A stretch of DNA of 64,000 nt from the NCBI GenBank assembly GCA_009869945.1, contig WIXG01000193.1:1-64000 (forward strand). Reading direction: 5' to 3'. The notes below the pieces were generated by a model. That model worked only from the letters and a program-made list of their open reading frames with translations, was not told where the DNA came from and ran no database searches. Position 1 is the stretch's first letter. Each line of letters opens with the position of its first letter. The stretch is from Mesaphorura yosii (lineage: Eukaryota > Arthropoda > Collembola > Poduromorpha > Tullbergiidae). The position numbers were made by a program, and so were the translations under genes. Positions 34,725 through 48,015 of this stretch are shown one piece after another.

Positions 34725-37700
34725 TCAGTAAACCATGTCCAGGCGCAGTTGTCCTTCATTTTCAGTCAGGTAAACCAAGTCGGCGACCGTCTGTGCGATG
34801 GTAGATTCCTCGGCTCTCGCACACATCTGCAAGTTTAAGACAATCATGGACTCCATCATCAAAATGTATTTGAACAATTAAAAATTCCTTCTTACGGGTC
34901 GGCACGGATAGTCATTCGGGAAATGCTCAAAATTTGGGCCAAAGTTGACGGAGACAGTAATGCTTTTGTAGAGTGAAACACAAGGAAAATACGTCCCATC
35001 GTAAACGTCGTCGAATGCCACACCCTGACAAACGCCATTCTTGAAGAACACAATTTTGGATCCTTTGTGAATCGATTTGAGTTCTTTGTCATGACCTTCG
35101 ATCTTGTCTTCGTAGTACAAGTGCGACTTGAACTTTATAAGTGGCTGAAACATCAAGAAAATATTCTTAAAGCCGGCTCTTAAAGAGTTACCACACGTCT
35201 TCGTCTTGGCATTTCGCAATTTACCTTCTCCTTGTGCGACGGAGGAAGAATTTCACTCTTGGAATATCTGTTTTGCGCAGACGCTTCGGGCAAGATTATG
35301 AGACAACCAATCACGTCACCAAGACCAAATGGTTCACCATAATGTTTTCCTTTGGCTTCATAGAATTTTGTACCATATCGAGATCTGTACGAGTAGCCAA
35401 ACTTGTCGACTCCCAGAGGACCCTGCAGATTTGAATACGGCTGGCCCCATCCAAGTCTCGTGTGAGAACCTTCTGGCATTTCCACAATCCTTGCCTCCCA
35501 ATACCAGGATCCATACGACACTCCTGAGATCAGACTATCATTAACTACTTGAGCTTGGGGTAACTTTTCTTATGAAAGCATTTACCGTGAGTGGCTCTGA
35601 TCATGCAGTATCCCTTCTCTCCTGTTACTGAATGCCTATCGTCCGCCACCTTAAGCTGCGGGGCCCGGTCGTGGACTGCCAAGAACACGTTCCACGGACT
35701 AAGGACTAAAATATAACAGAATCCAGAATTTAGATCAGTTTCACGAAGTTTCTTTCAAACTTCTTGAAGTTAGCATACCTCGATAAAGAAACCCAGGAAT
35801 AACTCGACTGAAGTCGTTGTTTTCATCGAATTCCTGTCGAAACGGCGCAAACGAATCTGGTTCTGCAAGTTCGTATCGAAACCCTTCCTTGTTGAACGGA
35901 TGATCTGATGGGTATCCATGTCCAGAGGGTACTTTCGGCAGCGCTTCGCCTTTAACTCGCTTTGCTAAGGAGGCATGAGAAAGTCCTAGCACGTCACCGG
36001 CCAAGCGTCTTCGTGAGCCCCGACCGCCTCTCGCTGTTGCAGTCGAATCTGCGGATTTGGAATGAAGTAAATAACATGCAAGTAAATTGGCTCTTACAAC
36101 TAATCATAACAGCAAGCAGGCAACAGGAAATCAAAGCAGAAACTTTGTAACCTTACGCAAACTCTGACATGTTTAGCTTTTGACAATGTCAGGCCAGGCT
36201 TAACTTAACTGAGAACGAAGTTAGACAGCGGTAACAACAGAATCACACTTTGTTGGAAGTCTTTCAATCCACTTTACACAAATTTATGCATTTTTTCGTT
36301 AAATTTTGATGAGGTCTGCAAACCAAAAGCAAAGCGTTTGATGTGAGCTTGAATTGCTGCAGAAAAAACAAAACTGAAGCCATTAAGAAACAAAAGTCAT
36401 AACTTCATAAAAGCCACCACAATAGCAAAGTACTAAAATTGCAGTCTGGTTGGTTACTTTGACTTTCTGCAAGTTTCAAGTGGCCCGATCGAATCATAGC
36501 TTCATAATGCGGGCGTATTTGTGTGATGTCCAAAGATTTGAGGCCATAATACGGTGAGTTGGGATCGTCCTGGATCTCGTCAACATAGAAATGCTTTCCC
36601 TGATCTTTCGATAATGCCTTCGTCACCGTTGTGTGCCACGATTGAGTTGCTCTTCGTGGCATTGTTGTCATTCCATCCCAATGCATTTCAAAAAAAGGGA
36701 TGATGTCCGTTTCACATGAGAACATCGTACGACTCCGCCCTTCTTTAACGTCCATTTGAATAAGATTGGCTATTGCCGTGATACACATTTGGGTAAATTC
36801 TGAAAGAAAGCATAAATTTGCAAATGCCCTCAATTCGAATCATAGATTTTGACTCCAGTTTCAACTAACGTGCTTGATTTCGCTTGAAAGATTCCAACCC
36901 ATTTGGCGAACAGTTTTTGCATACAAACACGTAATTCATCATGAACGGAACCAGCTTTCCAAGCTGGTATCCGATGCAAGATTCATGATACCATCGATAG
37001 CATGATGCACAAAGAAGTTCCGCAATGTTCAAGTTTCGATCTTTGCCACTGTTCAAATAAAAGATTAAAACGAATGTAAACCGTATTGAGATTGTCAGAT
37101 TCTGATTCCCACCATCAGAAAATTTCGACTAACTTAGCTTACCAATAGCAATTTCCTTCTCTTCCTTCTTGAGACATTCTCCTTCTTGTGTTAATCTCCA
37201 AGAATGATTCATTAGAATTTTCGATGTCTTCGACGTCGATATCATTGTTAACCCCACTTTTCTCATCGGGCAGCAATGCGCTATCGTCCATCATTAACCG
37301 CTTTTTCGAAGACTTTTCCTTTTTGCCAAGTTCATCAGAGACGACGTTCAGCGCACCCAAAGCGCTTGCTACGTTGATATTTCCACCCATCCCGTCGTCT
37401 ATTTCTTCGTCGTCGCCGCCAGTAACCAACTCTTCTACGAGTTGAATCTGACTTTCATCGTCATGTGCCTCATAGTAAACGCCACCGTCATCAGCGTCTC
37501 CTTTGGTGTCTCCACTGGAGCGTTCGCACGTTGTTTCGTCTTCAAGAGTGATGCTTTCCTCCATCAGGTCGCCCTCGTCGTAGGAGACCAATACAGCCTG
37601 CTCCTCGCCCCGTTCACTCGTGTCTTGGCTGACCTCTTCGACATCCCTCATACGCCCTTCCCTTTTCCTTGTCCTGCTTGACCCTTCATCATGGCCTGTA

Positions 37701-38167
37701 CCACTTCCGTCTTCTTCATACTCTTCGCATTCACTGTCCAACGTTGTCGCTCCACTCATGTTCATGTCGTACTCATACATCTCCATTTCGGAAGCCACGG
37801 TGGCAGGTTGATCTACTTCCACATAACCTAGATCGGCTAAAGATGGAGACGAGCTCTCTCCCATATCACCTTCAGATGCAGCCTCAGACTGTTCATGCTC
37901 TGATGCATCCGAGCCTAAATCATATCACAAGTTGCACTCCGTTGTCCTCAATAAGACTCGTTATTCCACTAACTAACGTTAGGAAGGTATCATTGAACAT
38001 TTAATCTAGGACTGCATGCACATATCTTCGCATTTCGTAAGAATTGTGTTGCATGCCATAATCGACAATCTAAGATAATATGCGGACTCGTTAATTTTTT
38101 TTACCAACTTACCAAGCCCGGCCGTGCGCATCATTGGCGAGGTTTTGTTTTTCTTGGATATATCCAT
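34725..38167 (-). CDS. ASH2L: Ash2 (ASH2L), core subunit of COMPASS/MLL H3K4 methyltransferases
   Basis: Nuclear subunit (with WDR5, RbBP5 and DPY30) that stimulates histone H3 Lys4 methylation. The first exon probably starts at 38167 ([19 protein letters not shown]). It is followed by a long acidic exon (37139 to about 37905), much longer than in vertebrates. A PHD-like segment with [20 protein letters not shown] is at about 36865-37050, then the winged-helix region ([14 protein letters not shown]). The SPRY domain occupies the final exons: [20 protein letters not shown] (about 35900), [46 protein letters not shown], and [19 protein letters not shown] (about 34960). The last exon begins [17 protein letters not shown], with the stop at 34725. 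The SPRY domain is split by several short introns. The start is tentative. Confidence 0.93.
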
Positions 38168-39413
38168 CGTTGAGATTTCCAATGCTAGTTCTTCATCCGC
38201 TCTTGGAACAACTCTCGCAGGAGTGTTTGACTTATATGACATTAAATTGTGTATCAGTGTATCTTCTAATACTATGTGATAGCTTCCCAATTCCAAATAC
38301 CATTAAAATCCGGTCGGTTATGCGATTTAGTGGTGATTTTGCTTTTGCCTACTTTGCAAGAAAGCTAAAAGTTCACCAATTACAAATCTCAAAGTGCCAC
38401 TAGCCCGGGCACCGAATTAATAAATTAATCGGATCGACTTCAATTAATTTACCATTCACTAAGTACTAGCCTAAACTTGATATTGATAGTGGTCAAATTA
38501 GAAACATCAACTCGGCTTCTCCTTTGAAAATTGAAAGCTGAGCTGCGCGGCGACGCGATGCAGAATTCCAAATTATTGTGGAGATTCATAACAAAGAGAT
38601 GCGACAAAGAATAAATTGCATTAACGCATGATTGAAAACAATCTTATAAATTAATTTATTGTGGTTTCATTTCATATCTTCATAAACAATAGAGCTCGCT
38701 CCTTTGACCTTGACACAATTTTAAAGATAGGACCAACCGTTGCAATACAAATGGCAACTTTGAGAATTTTATTGACTAAACTTAACTACTAAATGAAATG
38801 GGTAGTCCCCTAGTTTATTCACTTGAGGCTTACTACGAACATGTAGAACAAAAACAGCAACAGCGAGGAGCGCGTGTGGGAGATTAATTAATTGACATCG
38901 AAGTCTACTAGCGCTCTAAAGTCATGCATTGCATACCGGATAAGTTTGAGTTTGTGCTGTGACTGTAACACAGAAGGTTTAACGTGAATACTTGGTAAAT
39001 TAGATTCACTGCTCAGTGCAAAAATGTGCAGACTAGAGATCTCAAAATAATATCAGGCTTTGTTCATGCCATGCAGAACACAAATTAATTTTGTTTGAGA
39101 TACAAGCACTCCTTCATGACTTAGTGAATTTAAAAGGCTATAGCTTAGAATTCTAGTTGCAGGATTTAACAAAATATCGACTTTTAGTTTAGAGCATTGG
39201 TTGAGCAAAGCAATTGTATAATTTACAGGAAAGGACAGAAGAAAGAAGGCTACAGTTAGAAATGTTAATTTTATTTTGAATTTTGAAGCTGAATGAGCAA
39301 TTCACTTATAGATATTGTTTTGAAATACAGCGCAGCGCAGCAGCGTGAAAATTTTGAACAGAGCAACTTGCGAGCTTTGCAAATGCGGCACGATCGATTC
39401 GATTCCCTTCAGT
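38168..39413. other. Intergenic region between Ash2 and UBE2O
   Basis: About 1.2 kb, AT-rich: promoter of Ash2 and 3' UTR of UBE2O. No gene or repeat recognised. Confidence 0.5.
39270..39275 (-). terminator. Poly(A) signal for UBE2O
   Basis: AATAAA on the minus strand about 140 bases past the stop codon. Confidence 0.5.
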
Positions 39414-42400
39414 CTAATCTAGTCCGGCATCACTTTGAATCATACTTGAACTAGAGGAAGCAATGGATTGATCACATAATTTGGCAAAATCGTCGAGCGC
39501 TTTCTTTAGTGTAATAGAAAATCCTTTTGAAACAGGCAACAGGGAAAACCCAGGAACTTTCGCATTCTCAGCATTTTCAACACCGTCATCGCGTTCAGCA
39601 TCTTCACATGCAACCAAAGATTTAGAAATAAAAAAATTTTTAGCATTCAAAACAGAAATTAACTTAGAAACAAAGCCTGGACGTGATTTAGTACCGTGTA
39701 CAGCTGCTGCCTGCGCATTCTTCGAAGTTCTTGCCTGCTCAGATTCTTCCAGCCAGAACCGAAGGCGTTTAATGAGCCTGAAAAATCAAAATGTAGACCA
39801 GAATGTTGAATTTTTGGAACAATGATATGGTCCTTGAGCTTTAAATTGTTCGAATCTGCAACTGCGTAACAAACCTTGGACCATGCTCTTGAATATGCAT
39901 CTTTACTTCGCTCTCCCATGGAGGCACAGGTCGGATCAGTTGCCTCGACATTGACTGGACTAATTTGATTAATACCATCTCGTTGTACATGCGAGAATTT
40001 TCTTTGCCTTGATCACTTCCCCTTTGTTTCTCATATCCTGCTTCATTGTAATAAGGCTCGGATACCAAAATCAGTCCTGATTAAAAAGTGGACAAGTTGA
40101 CTTTTCTGTAAGCCAGCACTTCAATTAGAATAGCAGGATATACCTTGAATGGATACAAAGAGTTGCAAAAGTGAGCTATCAGTTGAACTCCAAACTTCAC
40201 TTCCCTGCAGACAAAATAAAAGTTAATGAGTCAATCTGCTCGAAGCTCGGCAAACTGTTAGTTATGCTTACCTTTCCACTCCAAGTACCAAGCAGTGAAA
40301 CACAAACTTTCCCGCATTCGTACAAGTTTGGATTCAGTCGATCGTCACAAAATGAGTGGTAATGCACGAGGGGTGGAGAATGTGGGTAGCTTGGAGGCAG
40401 TTGAACATCAAACAAAAACAGACCATCTTCGTAAGGCGTGTTCTCCGGACCGCAAATCATTACAGAATACAAATCCTAAATCCAGTGATTAACTTACAGA
40501 ATGTCACGAATCTGCATTGACGATTGTAATATTTTGAAGTTAACGTACCATACGATTTTCATATCCCTTCACATAAATTCCAGATGGGAGGTTCTCACGG
40601 AACAGTTTGATTTCTTTCTGCACTACCTTCATGAAAGTCTTAGCGTTTTGTGGTTCAAATGACGAGGAACCGTAACGGTGATGTTGAGGCCGGAGTTCCA
40701 CCAAAGTGAAGCGTTCTGCACTCGGAATTTTAAAGTACGGATCATTAACAGTTTTGGTTACGCAGGTGGTCGGAGTGAGAGGAGTCTCTTGCTTTGACGA
40801 GTCAGCCAGAGTTTTCTCCTCAGTTGTATCATCAGTCTCTGGTTCATCGGCGTCTTGTTTCTTTTCCGAAAACTTTTCAATCTGTTCCTCATCTATGGAG
40901 AAGGTTGGAGTGTAAATGCTGAAATATGCAATATCAGGAAAATTTTACCTGTTTCTGTCTCCCAAGAAGAATCGCTGCCGCCGGGCTCGTTCCATATTTC
41001 GCCTTCGTCCGAATCATAATCTGCTAGACGGTAAATTTCCTGCGGCCAGGAAGCGGATGTAACGCCTGTGGTTGCCCACCAAACGCGTACCTGCCAATAC
41101 CAAATCGTATGTGTTTCATGTATCGGCGAGGAGCGAGGCCAGCGGAATGGATATGATGGGAACTTACTTGTCCATCAGGATAATTGTCAACTACTTGGCC
41201 GGCAGCAGATTCCTCTGGCAGGATGTTTCCAATTCGAATAACAATTGTGCCTGGTCGAAATTTATACTCTGGGTGATCTCTCAGATCGTAGACTGACATT
41301 TCCTCTTGATTTAATTTGTTGGGCTCAGCCCTAGTCAAAGGTTTACTGAAATCTAAAACTGTGAGAGGCTCGAACCATTGCACCAGTGCAACACGACCTT
41401 CAATACACAAAGGAAGGGACTGGATGATTATCTGTTCAAGTCACCAAAAACATTATGCTGAAGTAAAATCTGGTAATTACCACAATGGTCCGTATGTTGA
41501 ACAACGCCATAAATCCTGTCAGAGTCGTTCGTGCCAGCACGAATGACAAAATCACCTAATCGAAAGTATGGGATTTAGTAGTCTAGCTCTTGAAAACTCG
41601 GTGTCTATGTAAATGAAACTTACCAGGGAAAAATTCGTGGTCATCTAAGTGGTGGATTGGGTACAAATCAACACTGCGAATTTCTTCTTGAATTGTGCCA
41701 TCCTAAAGTTATGAACAATAGAATCTCTTCAGATAAGACATAGCCAAATCTAGGACAGTGAGGGACAAAACTATGTGCACTCACCTGCCAGACCACATCC
41801 ACAAAGGAAGACGTGTGAACGGTTTCAATTACTACTTCAGATCCAGGTGATAAATGTACAACAGGGTGCGGCTTAGATTTCTTTAACTTTTTCTTTCGGA
41901 GTTCTTTCGTGCAGACACGTGGAGCTCCCTTTGTCTTTCGCTTAGCTCCCTTAATCCCAACTTGCTCAGCTTCCTGAAAATGTATGAATTCCAACCCCAT
42001 ATTATCTTTTTCAATGTACAAAATCTGAAATTGTACACTGACTAGGATGAATACAAAATCATTCTGGAAATTCTAATTGAACTATAAAACCTTTTGTGCA
42101 CAGACATCGTCTGAAGTTTCATCCTCTTCAGTGTCCTCCAAGCATGTGTTACTCGAATCCGCATCCAAGAGAGATAATGACTTAGTTGCTGGAACCAGTT
42201 CCAGAACGTCGTGACCAGCAGATACAACCTTCCTCCAAACACTCCTTTCCAAAACGGCGTCTCTGTCTGCAAGAGTTGGTACGTAGAAACTGAAGTCTCC
42301 AAGCTGCACGGTACATGAGTCGAAAAGATTGAGACACTTCAGGCGTTTCAAAGCGTCTCCAGTGATAAACTCTGGGGGCTGATGAGAATGTCTCGGCGAT

Positions 42401-43837
42401 TTGGCTTTAAATTCAATATCAACTGGAGGATCGTCAGTTGAATTATTGTCCGCTGTTTTCTTTTCGTCCAGAGCCTCCACTGCATTTTCTTTTTCGTTTA
42501 GTGGAGGAGTTGACGTTAATTCAACTGAATGATCGTTACCAGTCGATGGATTTTCCGTGGCAGTCATTTGCTGATTATTCTCGACGGACTGTGGCGACGA
42601 CGCAGGCTGACTTGATGTGCCTGGCTGTGTTGTAGAACTTGTATTCGCCCCTAATTTAATACAATTTGATATGGTCTGAAAAAAGCTTTTGAAAGTTGTG
42701 TCCACATAAGAAATATTCGCACCGCCAAGACGCTGAACTAAATGCTGATATTTAAGCTTTTGTCCATCAAGACCATTAGCAACGGGGTCAAAAACGAACT
42801 CCTGCACCGGTTGCTCGAGCACAGATTCTGCGGCCGCCACCGCCGCCGCGGTTACAGTCGTGAGAGTCTTAAATGAATGTAAGCAATTTGGTGCCTGCCA
42901 TTGCCACTGAACGCTTACCGCAACTGGTTCGATTCTCAACACAGTTACAATCACATTTTTGTTGTCTTTTGATCGCGACTCGTTCGTTGTGTCAATAAAC
43001 TTTTCCTTCAATCGCTTCAGCGGACCACGTAGTCGTTGACCGGGATAAAAAATGTCGCTGCTATTAAATCCAAGGTCGCACCGTCTTGTATCCTCAAACG
43101 CATCGCCTAAACGTTGGCTGTCAACAGTGATCTGAGACTTATCAGGAAGACGTAGAGTAATTGTGCTATGAACATCACGGATAACACCAACCCAGGAGTC
43201 GAGATGGACAGCCACGTCTGATTGGAGATTCTGTGTAATATGAAATGACAAAAGGTTAGGGTTGGCCAGGGTTCATTTGTACCATTGTGGCTTAAGAGTA
43301 CTTTACCTGGAGTGGACGCACATTAGAAGCAAGAATTTTGGGCAATATCTTCTTCGTACCAACAATCTGAGCAGCAGCGTACACTTTAACAGATCTGCAG
43401 TATCCTCTTTGGGTATCAGTTCCATGCTGTCGGCGCACAACGTCACCTGGCATGAGGCTTCGATCACTCAGATGAACCTTTACGGAAGTGCAGTGATTTG
43501 ATCACATTTCCATTCTAATGATTATGGAGGTATTGTTGCGAGCAATCAGACAGTGAACTACCTTGGCCTCGCGCACAGTTTCTTCTTTTCCCTTTGGATG
43601 CCAGTTAACGCTCACATGACCCCTCGGGACGCGACTCATGTCGGAATCGTCCTCTTCGTCATCACTAGCGTACATCTCCCAGTTTTCCATAACCATACCA
43701 AATTCGACTTCTCCAGTTTTTGTGGTGCGACAGACTTCATCTTCGTAAAAATACTGGGGCCCGTTCGTCGGCTTGGTTTCTTTCTTGGGTTTTGAGCGTT
43801 TCTCCGCCTTATCAGCCTTATTTCCTTCAGAAGACAT
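39414..43837 (-). CDS. UBE2O: UBE2O, hybrid E2/E3 ubiquitin-conjugating enzyme
   Basis: Very large E2 that also selects substrates (orphan ribosomal proteins, basic nuclear proteins). The N-terminal region (exon 1, 43502-43837, start [16 protein letters not shown]) carries the first conserved segment ([25 protein letters not shown] across the junction). More conserved blocks and coiled parts run through 41024-43251. An acidic linker comes before the UBC domain at about 39850-40640. There [43 protein letters not shown] and the active-site Cys in [13 protein letters not shown] (about 40275) can be read, then [13 protein letters not shown]. The C-terminal exon ends at 39414. The order of blocks and the CVSLLGTW active site match UBE2O. 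I count about a dozen exons; length is roughly 1,200 residues. Start ATG verified. Confidence 0.93.
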
Positions 43838-44750
43838 GTTGTGTGTGTATGTCGTTGATGGTTACTGAAAATGTTGATGCATTACTTAACTTTAGCAAGA
43901 GATCAGAGTATCTCAGAGAGATCGTAATTATCCTCAATGGTCTTAAATTCTATGCCTCACAATCGACAACGGTGATCCCCAATCTGACCGGAACGATAGG
44001 TAGAGCACCCACAGCAATGTTACCTCGAAAAAGTTACTTGATCGCTACGCAATTTCCATTGATATATGCTGATATACTCCAAGAACAACCGAAACCAATA
44101 AAAAGTCTAAAAACTTCGTTGGAAATGAGCAATCTAATATGACCACTACTACTAATTTACTAGTACGATCCAAAATGTGGATTAGGAGTAGCTAATGTTA
44201 CATAAAAAAAAATCAGAATCTGTTTGAATTTAGTTAATTTAATTGAGTTGGCCGGATTGGGACTGATGTTCTTTACAGATTCTGCTTGAATTATAAAATG
44301 ACTTGGATTATGACGACCTGCTGCGGCTGCAGGAAAGTTTGTCTGTCTGCAAGAGTGCCCCTGACCAAACAACAGGAACAGGCAGTCCACGGTACAGTGA
44401 ATAAGAACCGAACAGAGTGACTCGAAACTCCCAGACAGAAAAGTGACTGCACTTCTAAGTGGTCTCAATAGGCAGTGCTTTGACTTCTTTGTTTGAACAA
44501 ATTGAACTCGCAGGCAGTCATCAGCCAGATTATGTAATGCTTCCTGAATCACTGATTAAGTGGCAATGACACTGACCCCTGTCAACCAAACAGCTTGCAA
44601 TGACCAACGCAGGAGCAGTAACACCAAACTCAATATCAATATCGACCGGAAATTGAGCCAGAGTATATCAATTTTATTTCAGAGCCCATTGCACTCTATG
44701 AGTCATTATCAGATAACAAATGTGATAAAAACGGATAAAGAAAACCTAGA
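43838..44750. other. Intergenic region between UBE2O and the zinc-finger gene
   Basis: Promoter of UBE2O and 3' UTR of the zinc-finger gene. Open frames here lack splice continuity. No gene recognised. Confidence 0.5.
44673..44678 (-). terminator. Poly(A) signal for the zinc-finger gene
   Basis: AATAAA on the minus strand about 75 bases past the stop codon at 44751. Confidence 0.5.
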
Positions 44751-47685
44751 CTAGGAACCCGCACTTAATTCAGTTGGTGCTAATAAAACGTAATGAGTAT
44801 TGTTCACATCATAATTACAGATTTCGTAACTCTTGTTCGAAGAGTTCGTGGAAGGATATGGGTCAAGTATAAAAATAGTCTCGTCCATTTCAAAATCAGC
44901 GTCCAACTGAATAACATCCTGCACGGGCATTCCCAATGCCTGCTCCAATTCTGCAGTTGTAAGCGTGACTGGAGCATCAGTAGTGTCAAGTCTAGACTTC
45001 TCGGCCTTTCCGCACTTACCCATATTTCGACTGCAGCCGCCCTGACTTCTGTAGGCGGAGCCTACTTCAATCTTCGCTGTGCTTGAATTAGCAGTCGGGG
45101 CCTGTAATGAAATGAAAATATGATTGTCTTAATGCGCTCTTAAGAATTCGGAGTACTTATGTAAGCATAGAGAATTTACTTACATCCTGTTTCTGAATTC
45201 CGGCGACCATGAAGATGCCCTTCTGCGACTTGGCGCAAGGGTGATTCGAGTGCTCGCGTTCAACATGCCTTCGAAAATCCAGAAACTTATTTGATTCATA
45301 CACGGATTTCCGACCGACTTTCGTGGATCCTGTCTCCTCGGCGCAAATGCTGCAGCAATAAAGGTGCTTGCCAGCATGAAGTTGTCTTTTTAGGACGTGA
45401 GTTCTGAGGTTCTCCTGCAAAACAATATTCCAAGTTAGCTTTGGGTTATTAAATACATGAATGGTGATCTGCGGTCACACTCCCACACCACGAGACACAA
45501 TGGTTTAAAAACTTACGATATTTTTAGATCTGAAATCACAGAATGGGCAGTGGTAAGGAGCTTCTTCGGTATGCTGCAAAAGGTGACGCTTCAAGCCATT
45601 AGCACTGCTGGCATTAAACTTGCATTTTGAACAGGTAAAGGACGTCTGAGTTGTTTCAGCTGTAGAACTGCTATGAACTAGCCGTTGATGGCGAATCAAA
45701 TGACGCTTTGATTTTGTTGAATATTCGCACAATCTGCATGGGTATGATCCCGGAGAATTGTGAACAACTGAATGACTCTTGAGCTCGGAGTTATTTCGAC
45801 CAGCGAATGTGCAGGAAGGTACAGGGCATTTTACAGTCTTGCCAGTGTGAATCTTGCGATGATTCGTCAATGCGCCTTTTTCGAAGAAACTTGCGGAACA
45901 TTCGAGGCAGTGAAAATCCTTCCTTCTTGATTCTCCCTCATGTGTCTGAAGATGACGTGTGAAATGTGACTTCTTGTGCGTGGAATAGCTGCAGGATTGG
46001 CAAGAGTAGTATGCACGGGTATTTCTGCTCATTGTGCTCTCTAAAATATCGTTCGTATCCTGATGCAGCCCCTTTGACGTGTATTGATGATCTAGCACGG
46101 AGTTTGAATTTCCGTTTCCTTTCAGCTCAGAACTAGCTAGAATCTTCATCCTCTTGGTTCTGTTGTTGGGTCGAAGGACTTTGCCAGTCTTTTGCTTGAT
46201 TTTTCGGCCCCGTGACAATTTATTGCCTGTGTTCGGGCTCGTTCCCGCAAGTAAAATGAGATCAGTCGGTGAGACTTCAGAATCGTCAGGGACTTCGTAT
46301 GAAATGTTACTCCGTTCATTTCCTTCACTAATAACCAGTTCTGAATTATCAGACAATGACGGCGAGGAATCCTTAGGCAAAAATTCTGGTCCATGATGCG
46401 AGCATATATGGGACACTAATTCCCGATTCAGGATAAACATCTTGCCGCACTCAGTTACAGGACATGTTTGAGGTGTGATTTGCCTGATAATGATGGGAAT
46501 TGATTTTGCAATTGCTGACTCCACAATCTTGTGACTTGAGCTCTTCAAGTGCTCGAGCAGTTTCTGACCATCAGCTGCGAATTTAGTACGCGAACAGGCG
46601 GAACAATTCCATTTATGTTTTTGCTCCAAGACTTTGGCTTGGTCTTGTAAATGTTTTTCACGAACATGGGTCAATAGCTGTTCCTTTTGGGTGAAGTAAA
46701 ACTTGCAAGTGGCGCACTGATATGGGGATTGGATAATTATCTCATGAATATGATCCAATATCAAAGCTGATTCTGTGTGGTTAACACCCCTGGCGTTCCT
46801 CGTTCTCTGAAAATTAAATGCAATGTAAATGTCAGTGAAATGTTTAATGTTTAGCAAACCTTAACCGTTTCAGCTTAGTAGTACCTGACAGTGAAAATGA
46901 GAAATCAAGTGCTTTCCCATTTGCTTCCTAACAACTTTGCAATAACAAGTTGGGCAACGTGTATGAGTTGAGTTGGATCTGTCCACACTGTCCGAGCCCA
47001 GTTCAGATGCAGTCTGGCTCCGGCTCCGAGACGTTCGAGAAGTGAGGGAGATATCACTGGCTCGGTTCTTATCTGCCTCAGCGTCAACACCGTAACATCT
47101 TGCTTCACCAGTCCGGCTTCTGCAACTACGGCGTGGTTCGCATGGAAGTACGTCTCCAAAGTCGCTAAAATGTCGTTCGGATGATTGTTGCGCTTGCGCT
47201 GCCCTCTTGAAATGCAATTCGGTTGTTAAGTGCTTGTCCAAGTACGTCGCTTTCATGAAATGCCGGTCGCAGCAATCACATGAGTAACAATTTCTTGACG
47301 GGACGTCTCTTGTTCCAGGGATCCATTTTCCTTTCGATGCAGCCATTGTCATCATATCATTCTGATTGAAAGCAATGCAAGCAATTTGGTTATGTACAAA
47401 GGAGAAATTATTCTATTATCAGTTTACCTGTCTTGGTACTGCGTACAATGAGTCATTGAGCTACAATTCGACCGAAGAGAATCTCGTGTCTCATCTATTG
47501 ATTGTGATTACTTGATCAGTGAATCGTTTTCTGCGTTTGACCCTCTTACCTTTCCTATGTTTCCTTCCCGGGAGGGGAGGGGAGGTTCTTATTTCGGAAG
47601 GACATGGACCAAAGATTCTACGCTCCTTCAGTTCAGTTAGTCTCTGCTCTGTCTCAGAATCCGGTTGAAATTCCCCCACAATCAT
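44751..47685 (-). CDS. Multi-C2H2 zinc-finger protein, possibly ZNF407-like
   Basis: Probable nuclear DNA-binding protein. Exon 1 starts at 47685 (MIVGEFQPDSETEQRL) and has a basic cluster (RKHRKGKRVKRRKRF) that looks like a nuclear signal. Its donor after FTDQ joins 46900-47362. That exon has a CDCCDRHF finger and a CPTCYCKVVRKQMGKH finger around a Ser/Arg-rich linker. The long exon 45505-46810 has about nine fingers, including CATCKFYFTQKEQLLTH, CSACSRTKFA, CQSCSYSTHKKSHFTRH, CLECSASFFEKGALTNH, CRLCEYSTKSKRHLIRH and CPFCDFRSKNI. Exon 45180-45415 holds a further pair, and the last exon has an acidic tail. The mix of fingers resembles vertebrate ZNF407, but I am not sure of orthology. It shares a 330-base divergent promoter with golgin-84. 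Confidence 0.85.
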
Positions 47686-48015
47686 CTGGTTGGCCTCATC
47701 TCAAGTGATTGTTTACGTGTTGACATACGCATACCACACACCGTACAACTCTTGAAATTTGTTGGATTTTATAAAATACAGCTGCATCTGCTGCTGTAAG
47801 TAAGCATTGAAGTTGAATTTCAACGAAAGGAAGGCTGAATTAATTATAATAAATTATATTAAACCATAGTATAATTGTGTCCTAAAAATTGATAGGAGTG
47901 AGAGCAATGTGGCTGATATCCGTTCCGAAGACTTAGTTTTCACATCTATACCTCGTCTGACTTTTAACTGTGATACAGTGATTAGCTTCAGCACATTTAA
48001 CGTCATCTGGAAAAG
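47686..48015. promoter_or_regulatory. Shared divergent promoter, zinc-finger gene and golgin-84
   Basis: Only 330 bases separate the two start codons, so the two genes probably use one bidirectional promoter. No TATA box stands out. Confidence 0.55.
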
